This document shows positions 9,620 through 19,160 of a stretch of DNA of 64,000 nt, one piece after another. The DNA comes from Sanguibacter antarcticus (GTDB lineage Bacteria; Actinomycetota; Actinomycetes; Actinomycetales; Cellulomonadaceae). Made by a program: the position numbers and the translations under genes. The stretch spans positions 1,302,001 through 1,366,000 of the forward strand of contig NZ_PDJG01000001.1 of the NCBI RefSeq assembly GCF_002564005.1. Direction: 5' to 3'. Under the pieces are notes generated by a model. It did no database searches and was not told where the DNA came from. It saw only the letters and a program-made list of their open reading frames with translations. Position 1 is the first letter of the stretch, and each line of letters begins with the position of its first letter.

Positions 9620-11731
9620 TCACGCCTCGGTGGGTGCCGAGGCGAGCCCCCGACGAGCGAGGAGCGCTTCGATGGCCGGCGCGCGGCCTCGCAGCGCGAC
9701 GAAGGCGTCCATCGGGTCCGACGACCCACCCCGTGAGAGCAGCGCACGACGGAACGCGTCACCGTTCTCGCGCCGCAGCCCACCGTTCTCCCCGAACCAC
9801 TCCACCGTGTCCGCGTCGAGGACCTCGGACCAGATGTACGAGTAGTAGCCCGCGGAGTAGCCGCCGCCGAAGACGTGGTTGAAGTAGGTCGTGCGGTACC
9901 TCGGCGGGACGGCGTCCAGGTCGACGCCCGCGGCCGTGAGCGCGGCCGCCTCGAACGCGAGGACGTCCTCGACGTCGGTCGGTACGTCGTCGGGCGTGAG
10001 CGTGTGCCAGGCCTGGTCGAGGATCGCGGCGGCGAGGTACTCGGTCGTCGCGAAGCCCTCGTTGAACTGGCGCGAGTCGATGAGGGTCCGGACCCACTGC
10101 TCGGGCATCGGTTCGCCGGTCTCGTGGTGGAGGGCGTAGCCGGTGAGGATCTCTTCGTCCCATGCCCACATCTCGTTGACCTGAGAGGGGTACTCGACGA
10201 AGTCTCGGGGCACCTCGGTTCCGGAGTGCGAGGGGTAGCGGACGTCGGAGAAGAGCGCGTGCAGCGCGTGGCCGAACTCGTGGAAGAGCGTGATGACCTC
10301 GTCGAGCACGAGGAGGGTCGGCTCTCCTGCGGGTGCGCGGACGATGTTGAGGTTGTTCACGACGACGGGCCTGAGCCCGAGCAGGTCGCTCTGGTCGACG
10401 AGGGTGTTCATCCAGGCGCCGCCGCGCTTGGACTCGCGGGTGTAGAGGTCCGCGAGGAAGAGCCCGAGGCCGGTGCCGTCGGCGTCGAAGACCTCGAAGG
10501 TCTGGACGTCGGGGTGGTAGCCGACGAGGTCGGGTCGGTCGACGAACGTGATGCCGTAGAGACGGTGCGCGGCACGGAACACCCCGTCACGGACGACCCG
10601 GTCGAGCTCGAGGTAGGGCCGCAGGAGGGCGTCGTCGATCGCGTAGCGCTCCTTGCGGAGGCGTTCGGCGTAGTAGGCCCAGTCCCACGGCTCGAGGACG
10701 GCCCCGGGGTCGCACAGGTCGGTGACGAGCGCAGCCTGGAGCTCGTGGGCCTCGCGGCGCGCGTTGGCTGCGGCGGCGGGCGCGAGACGCGCGAGGATCG
10801 CGGTCACGGCCTCGGTGGTCTTCGCGGTAGCGTCCTCGGCGATGTAGGCGGCGTGGTGCTCGTGCCCGAGGAGCAGGGCGTGCTCTGCACGCAGGCGTGC
10901 CAGCTCGAGGAGGATGGCGCGGGTGTCCGTCTCGTCGCCGGTGGCGCCTCGGGTGGTGGCCGCTCGGTGCACGCGCTCGCGGACGTCGCGTCGGCGCAAC
11001 GAGGCCAGGACTCCCTGCTGGGTGGGCAGCTGCATCTCGAGCAGGTACTTTCCGCTCTCGCCCCTCTCCTCGGCCGCGAGCGCGGCAGCGGCGATCGCGT
11101 CGGCGGGCATCCCGTCGAGGTCGGTGACGTCGTCGACGAGCACGCTCGCGGCGTTCGCGCCGGCGAGGATCTTGCGACCGAACGCGGACTCGAGGGTGGT
11201 GATCCGTGCGTTGAGGTCACGGAGCCGTTCCTGGTCGGCGGGTGCGAGATCGATGCCGGAGCGTCGGAAGTCGCGCAGGAGGTTCTCCAGCAGCCAGGAC
11301 GTCTCCGCGTCGACGGTGACGTCGCCGTCGCGGACCGCGGTGTCGAGCGCTGCGACGCGCGCGTAGAGACGCGCGTCCATGAAGATCGCGTCGTGGTGGG
11401 CGGAGAGCTCTGGTGCGACGAGCTCCTCGATGTCCTCGAGGCTCTCCGTCGCGTCGGCGCTCGAGACGTTGAACAGGACGCTCAGGACGCGGTCGAGCAG
11501 CGATCCGCTGCGCTCGAGCGCCTCGAGGGTGTTCTCGACGCTCGGCGGCTCGGGGTCGGTGACGATCGCCTCGACCTCGGCGAGCTCCTCGGCCATCCCT
11601 GCCCGGACGGCCGGGACATAGTGCTCGTCGAGCACGCGGGCGAAGTCGGGGAGCGCGTAAGGCAGCGTCGAGGCTGTCGTGAACGGGTTGGCTGGGTCGA
11701 GCAGCTGCGAAGAGTCAGGCATGGGATCCAT
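9620..11731 (-). CDS. M3 family oligopeptidase (peptidyl-dipeptidase Dcp type)
   Basis: A 703-residue zinc peptidase of the thimet oligopeptidase family. The zinc motif HEFGHALH is at about residue 484, followed by the third ligand region in SGTEVPRDFVEYPSQ and the FNHVFGGGYSAGYYSYIW segment typical of Dcp/OpdA. It degrades short cytosolic peptides. The ATG at 11731 directly abuts the stop codon of ald (TGA-ATG), so translation may couple; a second ATG at 11722 is an alternative start. It forms a minus-strand run with the AI-2E and ald genes. Confidence 0.92.
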   Translation of the reverse strand: MDPMPDSSQLLDPANPFTTASTLPYALPDFARVLDEHYVPAVRAGMAEELAEVEAIVTDPEPPSVENTLEALERSGSLLDRVLSVLFNVSSADATESLEDIEELVAPELSAHHDAIFMDARLYARVAALDTAVRDGDVTVDAETSWLLENLLRDFRRSGIDLAPADQERLRDLNARITTLESAFGRKILAGANAASVLVDDVTDLDGMPADAIAAAALAAEERGESGKYLLEMQLPTQQGVLASLRRRDVRERVHRAATTRGATGDETDTRAILLELARLRAEHALLLGHEHHAAYIAEDATAKTTEAVTAILARLAPAAAANARREAHELQAALVTDLCDPGAVLEPWDWAYYAERLRKERYAIDDALLRPYLELDRVVRDGVFRAAHRLYGITFVDRPDLVGYHPDVQTFEVFDADGTGLGLFLADLYTRESKRGGAWMNTLVDQSDLLGLRPVVVNNLNIVRAPAGEPTLLVLDEVITLFHEFGHALHALFSDVRYPSHSGTEVPRDFVEYPSQVNEMWAWDEEILTGYALHHETGEPMPEQWVRTLIDSRQFNEGFATTEYLAAAILDQAWHTLTPDDVPTDVEDVLAFEAAALTAAGVDLDAVPPRYRTTYFNHVFGGGYSAGYYSYIWSEVLDADTVEWFGENGGLRRENGDAFRRALLSRGGSSDPMDAFVALRGRAPAIEALLARRGLASAPTEA

Positions 11732-12886
11732 TCATACGGGAGAACTGTCGTCAGGTCGACCGAGGACGTCCTCGTACGGCAGCCCGTGGGCGTGGGCGAC
11801 CTCTTCGCTCACGAGACGACCGTCGTGCGTCATGAGGCCGCCGGCGAGCGCAGCCGAGGAGCGCAGCGTCGCGAGGACCTGCTCGAGCGGATCGAGACGC
11901 CCTGGGGTTCCAGCGAGGGCCGCGAGGTAGGGCAGAGTGGCGCCCGAGAGCGCCTGCGTGCTCGTCACCGGGACGGCCGCAGGCATGTTCGCGACCGCGT
12001 AGAGGACGGCGCCGTGCACCGGGTACACCGGGTCGGCGTGGGTCGTCGGGTGCGTGTCTTCGAAGCACCCGCCCTGGTCGACCGCGACGTCCACGAGGAC
12101 GGACCCTGGGCGCATGCGCGAGACGAGCTCGTTCGAGACGAGCCGTGGCGCCTTGGCGCCCGGGACGAGGACCGCACCGATGACGAGGTCTGCGGCGACG
12201 ACCTCGTTCTCGATCGCCAGGGGGCTGGAGACGACGGTGCGGACCTGGCCGCCGAACTCTCGGTCGAGCTCGCGCAGGACGGGGACGGAGAGGTCGAGCA
12301 CCGTGACGTCCGCGCGCATGCCGTGCGCGATCTGGGCCGCGTTGCGCCCGGCGGTCCCGCCGCCGAGGACAAGGACTCGTGCGGGGCGGACGCCCGGGAC
12401 GCCGCTCATGAGGATTCCCGCACCACCACCGGTGCGCATGAGATGGTGCGCACCCATCTGCGTGGCCAGCCGGCCGGCGACCTCGCTCATCGGTGCGAGG
12501 AGCGGCAGGGACCGGTCGGGCAGCTGGACGGTCTCGTAGGCGATCGACGTGGTTCCTGCGTCGAGCAGCGCGCGCGTGCACTCGAGGCTCGCCGCGAGGT
12601 GGAGGTAGGTGAAGAGCGTCAGGCCGCGGCGCAAGAAGCCGAACTCGGACGCGACCGGTTCTTTGACCTTGCAGACGATGTCGACGCCGGCCCACACGTC
12701 AGCAGCGGACTCGACGATCTGTGCTCCGGCGGCCTCGTACTGGGCGTCGGAGATGGCTGACCCGGTTCCTGCGCCAGCCTGGACCAGGACCTCGTGACCG
12801 TGAGCGGTGAGCTGGTGCACTCCCGTCGCTGTCACAGAGACTCGGAACTCGTTGTTCTTGACCTCGGTCGGTACACCGATGCGCAT
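11732..12886 (-). CDS. ald: Alanine dehydrogenase
   Basis: NAD-dependent interconversion of L-alanine and pyruvate plus ammonia. The 384-residue protein has the N-terminal MRIGVPTEVKNNEFRV signature, the substrate-site segment with LPLLAPMSEVAGR, and the Rossmann dinucleotide motif VLVLGGGTAGRNAA near the middle, then a GGCFE...TTHADP stretch typical of Ald. In actinobacteria Ald often responds to low oxygen and to nitrogen supply; nothing in this sequence shows that here. Its start overlaps the stop of the AI-2E gene by one base (TGATG), indicating coupling. Confidence 0.95.
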   Translation of the reverse strand: MRIGVPTEVKNNEFRVSVTATGVHQLTAHGHEVLVQAGAGTGSAISDAQYEAAGAQIVESAADVWAGVDIVCKVKEPVASEFGFLRRGLTLFTYLHLAASLECTRALLDAGTTSIAYETVQLPDRSLPLLAPMSEVAGRLATQMGAHHLMRTGGGAGILMSGVPGVRPARVLVLGGGTAGRNAAQIAHGMRADVTVLDLSVPVLRELDREFGGQVRTVVSSPLAIENEVVAADLVIGAVLVPGAKAPRLVSNELVSRMRPGSVLVDVAVDQGGCFEDTHPTTHADPVYPVHGAVLYAVANMPAAVPVTSTQALSGATLPYLAALAGTPGRLDPLEQVLATLRSSAALAGGLMTHDGRLVSEEVAHAHGLPYEDVLGRPDDSSPV

Positions 12887-14088
12887 CAGATCTCCTCAGG
12901 CTTGTCGTCGTCGCTCGCAGGATCTCCTGAGGGCGCGCACAGCTCGTCGTCTCCTCCGATCGTCTCCATGGGTGGGTCGGGGTGGTGCAGCTTGGAGAAC
13001 ACGGCCCAGGCGACGGCGACGAGCGGCACAGCGATGACGGCGCCGAGGATCCCGGCGAGGAGCGTGCCTCCTGTCACGACGAGCGCCACGACCATGGGGT
13101 GCAGGGAGACCTGCTTGCCCATGACGAGCGGCTGGAGGACGTGCCCTTCGAACTGGCCGATGAGCGCGATGCCGATCCCGACGATCGCGGCCGTGACGAT
13201 CCCGTCCGCGGCGAGGGCGACGACCATCGCGATGACCATGGCGAGCGGGGCACCGATGAGCGGGATGAACCCGCCGAGGAACACGAGGACCGCGAGGGGC
13301 ACAGCGAGCGGCACGCCGAGGATGGTCAGGAGCAGCCCGGCGAGGAACCCGTCCGAGACGGCGACGATCACGGTGCCGCGCGTGTAGCCGGAGAACGTGT
13401 ACCAGCCGGCGCCACCGGCGACCTTCCACGCCTGGCGCGCGTTGGCAGGCAGCTGGTTGAGGAACCACGTCCACATGTTCTCGCCGCGGGCGAGGAGGAA
13501 CACGGTGCAGAAGATGGCGAGCGCGATCGTCGAGAACACCTTGACGACGGTGCCGACCTGCTCGAACGCTGTGCCGGCGATGTCGCCTGCGTGCTGCTGC
13601 ACCCAGTCCTGACCTTCTTGGACCCAGCCGTGGTAGTCGTCGGTGGTGATCGTGAACGGGAGGGGGCCGTCCTCGAAGAACTGGAAGATCTGGTCGGTGC
13701 CGGACGCGAACTGGTCGGAGAGCGACTGCCACTGGCCGGCGACCGACGCGACGACGTAGGTGACGAGACCACCGACGACGAGGAGCCCCGCGAGCATGCC
13801 GAGCGCGGTCGCGAGGCCGCGCGGCATGACGCGTGAGAGCACGATGACCAGCGGCCGCAGGACGGCGGTGAAGACGAGCGCGACGAAGAGCGCGACGAAG
13901 ACGATCTGCACCCTGGCTGTCGCCATGAAGATCACGAGGATCGCTGCGGTCACGAGGAGCAGGCGCCACGACCACGCGGCCGTGGTGCGGAGCCAGCCCG
14001 GTACGGGATCTGGGGCTGGGAGAACAGGAGGGCGGATCGCGCCTGTGTTCCTCCTCACAGCGGAGCTGCGGACTCGCTGGGCTGCCAT
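12886..14088 (-). CDS. AI-2E family transporter
   Basis: About 400 residues with seven to eight hydrophobic segments and the AI-2E/PerM family layout: two N-terminal membrane helices, a soluble loop of ~120 residues (WQSLSDQF...GWVQ), then the conserved helices with LAVPLAVLVFLGGFIPLIGAPLA and HVLQPLVMGKQVSLHP. The family was named for AI-2 export, but many members have other roles, some as Na+/H+ antiporters. ATG 14088 is chosen because GGGGGGAG lies just upstream; GTG 14094 is in frame. First gene of the run with ald and the M3 peptidase. Confidence 0.88.
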   Translation of the reverse strand: MAAQRVRSSAVRRNTGAIRPPVLPAPDPVPGWLRTTAAWSWRLLLVTAAILVIFMATARVQIVFVALFVALVFTAVLRPLVIVLSRVMPRGLATALGMLAGLLVVGGLVTYVVASVAGQWQSLSDQFASGTDQIFQFFEDGPLPFTITTDDYHGWVQEGQDWVQQHAGDIAGTAFEQVGTVVKVFSTIALAIFCTVFLLARGENMWTWFLNQLPANARQAWKVAGGAGWYTFSGYTRGTVIVAVSDGFLAGLLLTILGVPLAVPLAVLVFLGGFIPLIGAPLAMVIAMVVALAADGIVTAAIVGIGIALIGQFEGHVLQPLVMGKQVSLHPMVVALVVTGGTLLAGILGAVIAVPLVAVAWAVFSKLHHPDPPMETIGGDDELCAPSGDPASDDDKPEEI

Positions 14089-14308
14089 ACGCACTCCCCC
14101 CGTGGCTCGTGGACTCGACGAGTCCCTGTGTGACCTGCACAAACACTACTGTTCGACCCTCGGGACGCACCATCCCCCACGCGCACTGAAGTGCATCGCA
14201 CAGCCAGAGCAAGTGTGCACCAGGACACGGATTCATGCTCGACCCAGAAACCGTGCTAGATTTTCCGACGCACCCAAGAGAGCGCCTGGCGCTCTCGAAG
14301 GTCCACCT

Positions 14309-14391
14309 GTCCGGGTGGCGGAATGGCAGACGCGCTAGCTTGAGGTGCTAGTGCCCTTACGGGCGTGGGGGTTCAAGTCCCCCTCCGGACA
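14309..14391 (+). tRNA. tRNA-Leu, anticodon GAG
   Basis: 83 nt. Acceptor GTCCGGG pairs with TCCGGAC (last pair G-T), then discriminator A; the CCA end is not encoded. The anticodon arm is CTAGC-TTGAGGT-GCTAG, giving anticodon GAG for CTC/CTT. A long variable arm (TGCCCTTACGGGCG) marks a class II tRNA, and the T arm is GGGGG-TTCAAGT-CCCCC. About 50 nt upstream there is a possible -10 element TAGATT at 14257-14262, and an 8-bp hairpin lies in the leader (14278-14296). Confidence 0.97.
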
Positions 14392-14410
14392 CTCGTTGAG
14401 ACAGCGAATG

Positions 14411-14446
14411 ACGAAGGCTCTGACCCGCAAGGGTCAGGGCCTTCGT
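14411..14446 (+). terminator. tRNA-Leu terminator, 16-bp hairpin with a GCAA tetraloop
   Basis: ACGAAGGCTCTGACCC at 14411-14426 pairs with 14431-14446 with a single G-T wobble across a GNRA-type GCAA loop, followed by CGTTTCCT. It lies 20 nt past the tRNA end. Confidence 0.85.
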
Positions 14447-14488
14447 CGTTTCCTGCCTGGATCGTTTCCTGCCTGGGTCGTTTCCTAC
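14446..14488. repeat. Tandem 16-bp repeat, 2.7 copies
   Basis: The unit TCGTTTCCTGCCTGG(A/G) occurs at 14446-14461 and 14462-14477, with a partial third copy to about 14488. It starts in the foot of the tRNA terminator. No gene lies over it. Confidence 0.8.
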
Positions 14489-14539
14489 CGAGCATCCACG
14501 CGTCTCCCTTCACGCCTCTCGTGCTCATGCTTCTCGCGC

Positions 14540-15316
14540 TCAGGCCCCTGGCCTGACGAGGTGCGCGCTGAGGTAGACGAGCTCCCCGTCCTGGAACCGG
14601 CGGTACGTCCTGCTCCCCCGCAGAGCCGCGAAGCGGGCGACGGCGCGGTGGAACGGCCTCGGGAACCACGCCTTCATGAGCACGGACTTACGGTCGCTGT
14701 CGATGCGCAGCGCGTTGAGGACCTCGGCGGTGATGTCCCGACGAGAGACCAACCCCAAGCTGCTCGCCTCCAGTGCGCCGACGAGCTCGTCGACCTCCTG
14801 ACGATCGCGGAGGTCGGCGAAGAGCAGCGCGCCTCCTGGGCGCAAGACCCGGTGCACCTCGTCGAGGAAACCGGGGAACGAGCTGTAGCAGTGGGACGAC
14901 TCGACGTTGACGACCACGTCGACCGACGCGTCAGGGAACGGCAGGTCGAGCGCGTCCCCCTGGACGAACGTCAGCCCCGGCCCCGACCGGTGGTCGTTGC
15001 AGAGGGCGACGGCACGGTCCGAGAGGTCCACCCCGGTCGTCGTCCGCGGTGCTCGATGGCGGCTGAGCCACTGGGATCCGCCGCCGCGACCGCACCCGAT
15101 CTCGAGGACGTCGCGTCCGGTGAGGTCGCACGCAGACACGACATGGTCGTAGAGCTGGATGCACATCCGGTCAGCGGTCTCGGACGGATCGAGCGGAACC
15201 TGCGGCGCTCCGGGATCCACCGGTGCGTACCCGTAGTTCATGAACGACCACTGGTCCCCGCGTCCGCGGGTGGCGAGCAGGTCGTAGCACCAGCGCCACG
15301 CGAGCTGTCCTGTCAT
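14540..15316 (-). CDS. Class I SAM-dependent methyltransferase
   Basis: 258 residues. The SAM-binding motif I is VLEIGCGRGGGSQWL, motif II is GVDLSDRAV, and VQGDALDLPFPDASVDVVVNVES is the motif III region, followed by VLRPGGALLFAD. The N-terminal MNYGYAPVD and the overall layout recall mycobacterial phthiotriol-dimycocerosate methyltransferases, but no polyketide genes are nearby, so the substrate is open. It is alone between two strong hairpins. Confidence 0.82.
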   Translation of the reverse strand: MTGQLAWRWCYDLLATRGRGDQWSFMNYGYAPVDPGAPQVPLDPSETADRMCIQLYDHVVSACDLTGRDVLEIGCGRGGGSQWLSRHRAPRTTTGVDLSDRAVALCNDHRSGPGLTFVQGDALDLPFPDASVDVVVNVESSHCYSSFPGFLDEVHRVLRPGGALLFADLRDRQEVDELVGALEASSLGLVSRRDITAEVLNALRIDSDRKSVLMKAWFPRPFHRAVARFAALRGSRTYRRFQDGELVYLSAHLVRPGA

Positions 15317-15331
15317 GGTTCGGATGCTAGC

Positions 15332-15366
15332 GCGAAGGCCCGGCCCGAGGTGGGCCGGGCCTTCGC
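15332..15366 (-). terminator. 15-bp hairpin between the subtilase and methyltransferase genes
   Basis: GCGAAGGCCCGGCCC (15332-15346) pairs perfectly with 15352-15366 over a 5-nt loop. It lies about 35 nt beyond the stop of the subtilase gene on the minus strand and before the methyltransferase, whose start is at 15316. Confidence 0.8.
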
Positions 15367-15401
15367 TCTCTCAGTCTCTCGTCCTGGTCTCTAGACCTGG
15401 T

Positions 15402-18400
15402 TCATCGCCCGCTCGTGCAGCACCTCTCTACCGATCGGCACGGACGATCCCGGCCGAAGTCGGTGTACGGGTGACGCGGCGGGTCCGCGCGGCACGGTTC
15501 TGCTGTCGGTGACGGCGACGGTGCGGGCGTCGCCGTCGGCTTGGGCTTGGGCGTCGGCTTGGGCGTCGGCGTCGGCTTGCTCTTGCTCGTCGACGTGGCG
15601 ACGAGCTCGGCGCGGTCACCGCTCGCGTTGTGCAGGTGCAGCAGCAAGACCTGCGGCTCCACCTTTGCGGACCGTGCGTCCGTTCCCGCACGGTGCGGCC
15701 AGCGGTCGGCGACGCTCCGGTTGACCGCCAGGGTGCCCGGCGTGTCCTGGAAGACGACGGACTCGCTCGCCCCGTCGCCCGCCGTACCGAACCACAGCGC
15801 GGGCGCGAAGACGTCGAACGTCGCGGTGGCCGTCTCGTCGACGACCACGTTCTGCGGATCGTCGAGATACCCCGGTGCGTAGTACGACTCGGTCTGCACG
15901 CTGTAGGAGATCTCCGTGCTCGTCGAGCCAGATGTGAAACCGATCGCGGCGAGGCTGACCGGCAGGACCATGACGTTCGTGTCGAACACGTTGGCGTCGA
16001 GGCCCCCCGGCTGCACGTTCACCAGCTGGATGTCGACGGACTCACCCGTCGCGGCGTCGACCGTCACCGCGACGTCGACGTCGACCGCACCGAGCTTCGA
16101 GATGTACGTGATGTAGTCCGGTGTCTCGTCCTTGTCGACGTCGATGAAGACCACGGGGTACCCCGACGGCGACAGGCTCGCGGCGTCGCCCTCCATGACG
16201 ATGCCGAAGGACACTGTCCCCTGGGACGGGTCCGTGAGCTGTGGCGCGGTCGTCGACGCGCCGACGTACCGGATGTCGAGCCCGGTGAGCGTCTGCACGG
16301 CAGACGACTCGGGGAACACCTCGGCCGGGTCCTCGATGCCGAGCTGGAACGGTGCCAGGAGGGAGACGTACGCTTCAGCACCCTCACCTTGGGCTACCCC
16401 GCGACCGGTGAGGCTGAGCCGAGCCGTCTCGTCCTTCTTTCCCTGGAAGGCGACCTTCGCCGCAGCAGCCATGTCGCTCACCGGCTCAGGTGCCGCGTAG
16501 ACCGCGACCCGCAGGCGCGAGACGCCGTCGGGCACGGGGGTGAGCTCGATGATGCCCGACGCGTCAGCGACGAACTCCCGGACGATCCCGTCCTGGACGG
16601 ACTCCATCGTCGGGTCGATCGTCTTGCGCAGGGCTGTCGGGTCCGGGACGGAGAGCGTGACCGTCACGTCGACAGACTCCCCCGGCGCCAGGCTCACGGC
16701 GTCGGTGCTGAGCGTGTAGGTGACGCCCGGCATCGTCGTGCGCGGGACGTAGGCGAGGGTGTAGTCCGCCTGGGTCTCGCCGTGGTTGGTCACCCGGACG
16801 ACGCGCTGCTCGTCGAGAGCGCCGCCGACCTCCACCACTCCGAAGGACGCGGTGACGAGACCGCCGCTGTCGACCGACTGGACGGTCACGGTGTTCGTCA
16901 CCGCCTGGAGGGCGTCGATCCGCCCTGTGCCGACGCGCAGCGGCGCGTAGGTCTGCGTGCTGTCCACCTCGCTCACGTCGTGCGTGGCGGTGTTGATGAT
17001 CGCGGCCTTGATGTCGTCAGGTGTCCACGACGGGTGCGCCTGCGTGACGAGCGCAGCGACGCCAGCAGTCATCGGCGTGGCCATGGACGTCCCGCTGCTC
17101 ACCTTGAGGCCGGTTCCCGTGCCAGAGCCTGCGGAGACGATCGAGACACCGGGCGCCGCGACGTCAGGCTTGACGACGTCGCCGTACGACCCGTGCACGC
17201 CACGAGACGTGAAGCCCGCCGGCGTGTCGACGAGCGCGCCGTCGAAGGTCCCGAAGGTGTGCGCGAGGTCGCTGCGGAGCTCGACCTCGAGGGTGCCGTC
17301 GTGTGCAGGGTCGGTGAGCGCCTGGGTCCCGACGACGGTGAGCTGGATGCCCGGGATCGCGAAGTTCCCGGCGATGCCGGACTCGAAGGTGCTGAGCCCG
17401 GAGGTGAGGACGACGCCGATGGCTCCGGCTGCGGCCGCGTTGTTGAATCGAGCCCCGGACCCGCACGCGACGTCGTCGTCATCCCACTCGAGCCAGGCGA
17501 TCTTCCCAGCGAGCAGCGCGGCGTCCGTGTCGTTGAACGCCGTGCACCCGTCGAGGTTCGCCGGGTCTGTGGGGGCGGCGACAGTCCCGGCGACGGCGAA
17601 GTCACCAGAGAAGTTGACCGAGTACTGGCCCGCGTAGGGCGAGTCGGCGGTGAGCTCGGCGGGTGCGGTGACGGCCATCGCGTCGAGCAGACCGTGGCCG
17701 TTCGCGGTCGCCGCGACGGCGAGCGAACGCCCGGTGTTGCCCGGGCTGCCCGCGACGTCGGTGAGGTCGCCGGCGTTGCCTGCCGCGATCACGGGGAGCA
17801 CCCCGTAGTCCATGAGGGCGACGACCTTGGCGTTGTCCGGGTCGTCGACCGCACCGTAGTCGCTGCCGAGGGACATGTTGATGACGTCGACCTGGTTGCC
17901 GTCGGCGATGGACTCGCCGACCCAGTCGAGCGCGGCGCCGACGACGTCGGTGCTGCCGCCGAAGTCCCCGAACACCTTGAGGCTGTACAGGCCGGCGAGC
18001 GGCGCGGAGCCTGGGCCGACGACGAAGTCGTCGAGCACACCGGCGGTGAGGTCGCTGTAGCTGCCCCGGAACGTCGTCGAGTCGGCCGCGACGCCGTATC
18101 CGAGCGCGGTGCCCGAGACATGCGTGCCGTGGCTCCCTCCGGGTCCGTCGACGGGGTTGGCGTCCGGTTCGGGGACCGGCTGGTAGTCCGCGCTCGACGG
18201 GTCGGCGTTGTACGTCGATCCGGCGAAGTCGTAGCCGCCGAGGTACTTTGCCGGGTCGTACCAGCCTTCGACGGGTGCGTCTGTCGACGCGACGGCTGTC
18301 TCGTACGCCTCGACGGTGCCGGGCCCGCCGAAGTCGGCGTGGGTGTAGTCGATGCCGGTGTCGATGACGGCGACGGTCGCGCCCTCGCCTGTCTGCCCTG

Positions 18401-18974
18401 TCTGGGTCCACGTGTCGAGGGTCTTCACGAGCTCGGCCGACTGCGCGTTCGCCGGGTCGGCGTCCTGCGGCAGCCCGGTCGAGCGGGGGACGATCGGCGT
18501 GATCTTCACGACGTCGGCCTCGTCGACGAGCTGGCGGATCGCGTCGGCGTCGGCAGAGATGGCCACGCCGGGGACGGTGTACCGCGCGACGTAGAGGACC
18601 TCTGCGGCCGGGTCGTCGGCGACGACCGCCGACTCGATGGCAGCGGCTGTGTCGACGATCTCGTCGGCTCGTTGCGCGCCCTGTGCAGACTGGCCGGGCG
18701 TCTGGGTGCGTTGGGTCTGCTTGGCCTGCTGGTCCACGGCCAGCGCGCTCTCGCCCGCGGTCTGGACGAAGACCGAGATCCGGCCTTCGAGGTCCGTCAG
18801 GCGCGGTGAAAGGACGGCGTCACCCGGGTCGATCGGCGCGCCGAGCCCGTAGGCCGTCACGTCGACGGGATCGGTGCTCGCAGCGGCGGTGCCGGCTACG
18901 AGGCTGGTGGTCACGAGCGCGGTGGCGACCGCGGTCGCGAGGATCGTGCGTGTTCCGGTGAGTCTCGAGCGCAT
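15402..18974 (-). CDS. Secreted subtilisin-like serine protease (S8) with PA domain
   Basis: About 1190 residues from ATG 18974. Residues 1-33 form a Sec signal peptide ending in AAAS. An inhibitor-I9-like propeptide follows to about 190. The catalytic triad is Asp205 (AVIDTGIDY), His282 (GGSHGTHVSGT) and Ser630 (SSGTSMATPM), with the oxyanion Asn in AAGN near 400. A protease-associated (PA) domain is inserted between the His and Ser blocks, about 455-560. The second half carries Fn3-like beta domains, then a Lys/Pro/Thr repeat linker. The protein ends in an odd Cys-rich stretch of ~30 residues with no LPXTG or other anchor. Probably an extracellular vpr-type protease. A longer ORF upstream of 18974 lacks a signal peptide and is rejected as start. 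Confidence 0.9.
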   Translation of the reverse strand: MRSRLTGTRTILATAVATALVTTSLVAGTAAASTDPVDVTAYGLGAPIDPGDAVLSPRLTDLEGRISVFVQTAGESALAVDQQAKQTQRTQTPGQSAQGAQRADEIVDTAAAIESAVVADDPAAEVLYVARYTVPGVAISADADAIRQLVDEADVVKITPIVPRSTGLPQDADPANAQSAELVKTLDTWTQTGQTGEGATVAVIDTGIDYTHADFGGPGTVEAYETAVASTDAPVEGWYDPAKYLGGYDFAGSTYNADPSSADYQPVPEPDANPVDGPGGSHGTHVSGTALGYGVAADSTTFRGSYSDLTAGVLDDFVVGPGSAPLAGLYSLKVFGDFGGSTDVVGAALDWVGESIADGNQVDVINMSLGSDYGAVDDPDNAKVVALMDYGVLPVIAAGNAGDLTDVAGSPGNTGRSLAVAATANGHGLLDAMAVTAPAELTADSPYAGQYSVNFSGDFAVAGTVAAPTDPANLDGCTAFNDTDAALLAGKIAWLEWDDDDVACGSGARFNNAAAAGAIGVVLTSGLSTFESGIAGNFAIPGIQLTVVGTQALTDPAHDGTLEVELRSDLAHTFGTFDGALVDTPAGFTSRGVHGSYGDVVKPDVAAPGVSIVSAGSGTGTGLKVSSGTSMATPMTAGVAALVTQAHPSWTPDDIKAAIINTATHDVSEVDSTQTYAPLRVGTGRIDALQAVTNTVTVQSVDSGGLVTASFGVVEVGGALDEQRVVRVTNHGETQADYTLAYVPRTTMPGVTYTLSTDAVSLAPGESVDVTVTLSVPDPTALRKTIDPTMESVQDGIVREFVADASGIIELTPVPDGVSRLRVAVYAAPEPVSDMAAAAKVAFQGKKDETARLSLTGRGVAQGEGAEAYVSLLAPFQLGIEDPAEVFPESSAVQTLTGLDIRYVGASTTAPQLTDPSQGTVSFGIVMEGDAASLSPSGYPVVFIDVDKDETPDYITYISKLGAVDVDVAVTVDAATGESVDIQLVNVQPGGLDANVFDTNVMVLPVSLAAIGFTSGSTSTEISYSVQTESYYAPGYLDDPQNVVVDETATATFDVFAPALWFGTAGDGASESVVFQDTPGTLAVNRSVADRWPHRAGTDARSAKVEPQVLLLHLHNASGDRAELVATSTSKSKPTPTPKPTPKPKPTATPAPSPSPTAEPCRADPPRHPYTDFGRDRPCRSVERCCTSGR

Positions 18975-19160
18975 TGGAGCCCCATTCCAGGATGCTGAGT
19001 CGGACGCGGACCGCGATGTCGATGGTGACAGGCGGCACGTTTGGACACGATACAGACATAGTTCCCACATGGCCCGTTCACGCGATATGCACATTTCGGC
19101 GTGTCTGACGCGTGCAGGATCCAGGAAAGAGCTCGACGACCAGCGGGGTTGTCGGTCCGC

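Noticed and set aside
14446..14488. Tandem 16-bp units considered as CRISPR
   Set aside because: No spacers, only 2.7 direct copies and no cas genes.
15630..18809. A >1000-codon open frame on the plus strand opposite the subtilase gene, and similar long opposite frames at 431-2551, 4434-6443 and 9875-12760
   Set aside because: They are antisense frames of clear genes, Arg/Asp/Gly-rich without any domain, as expected from G/C-rich third positions on the other strand.
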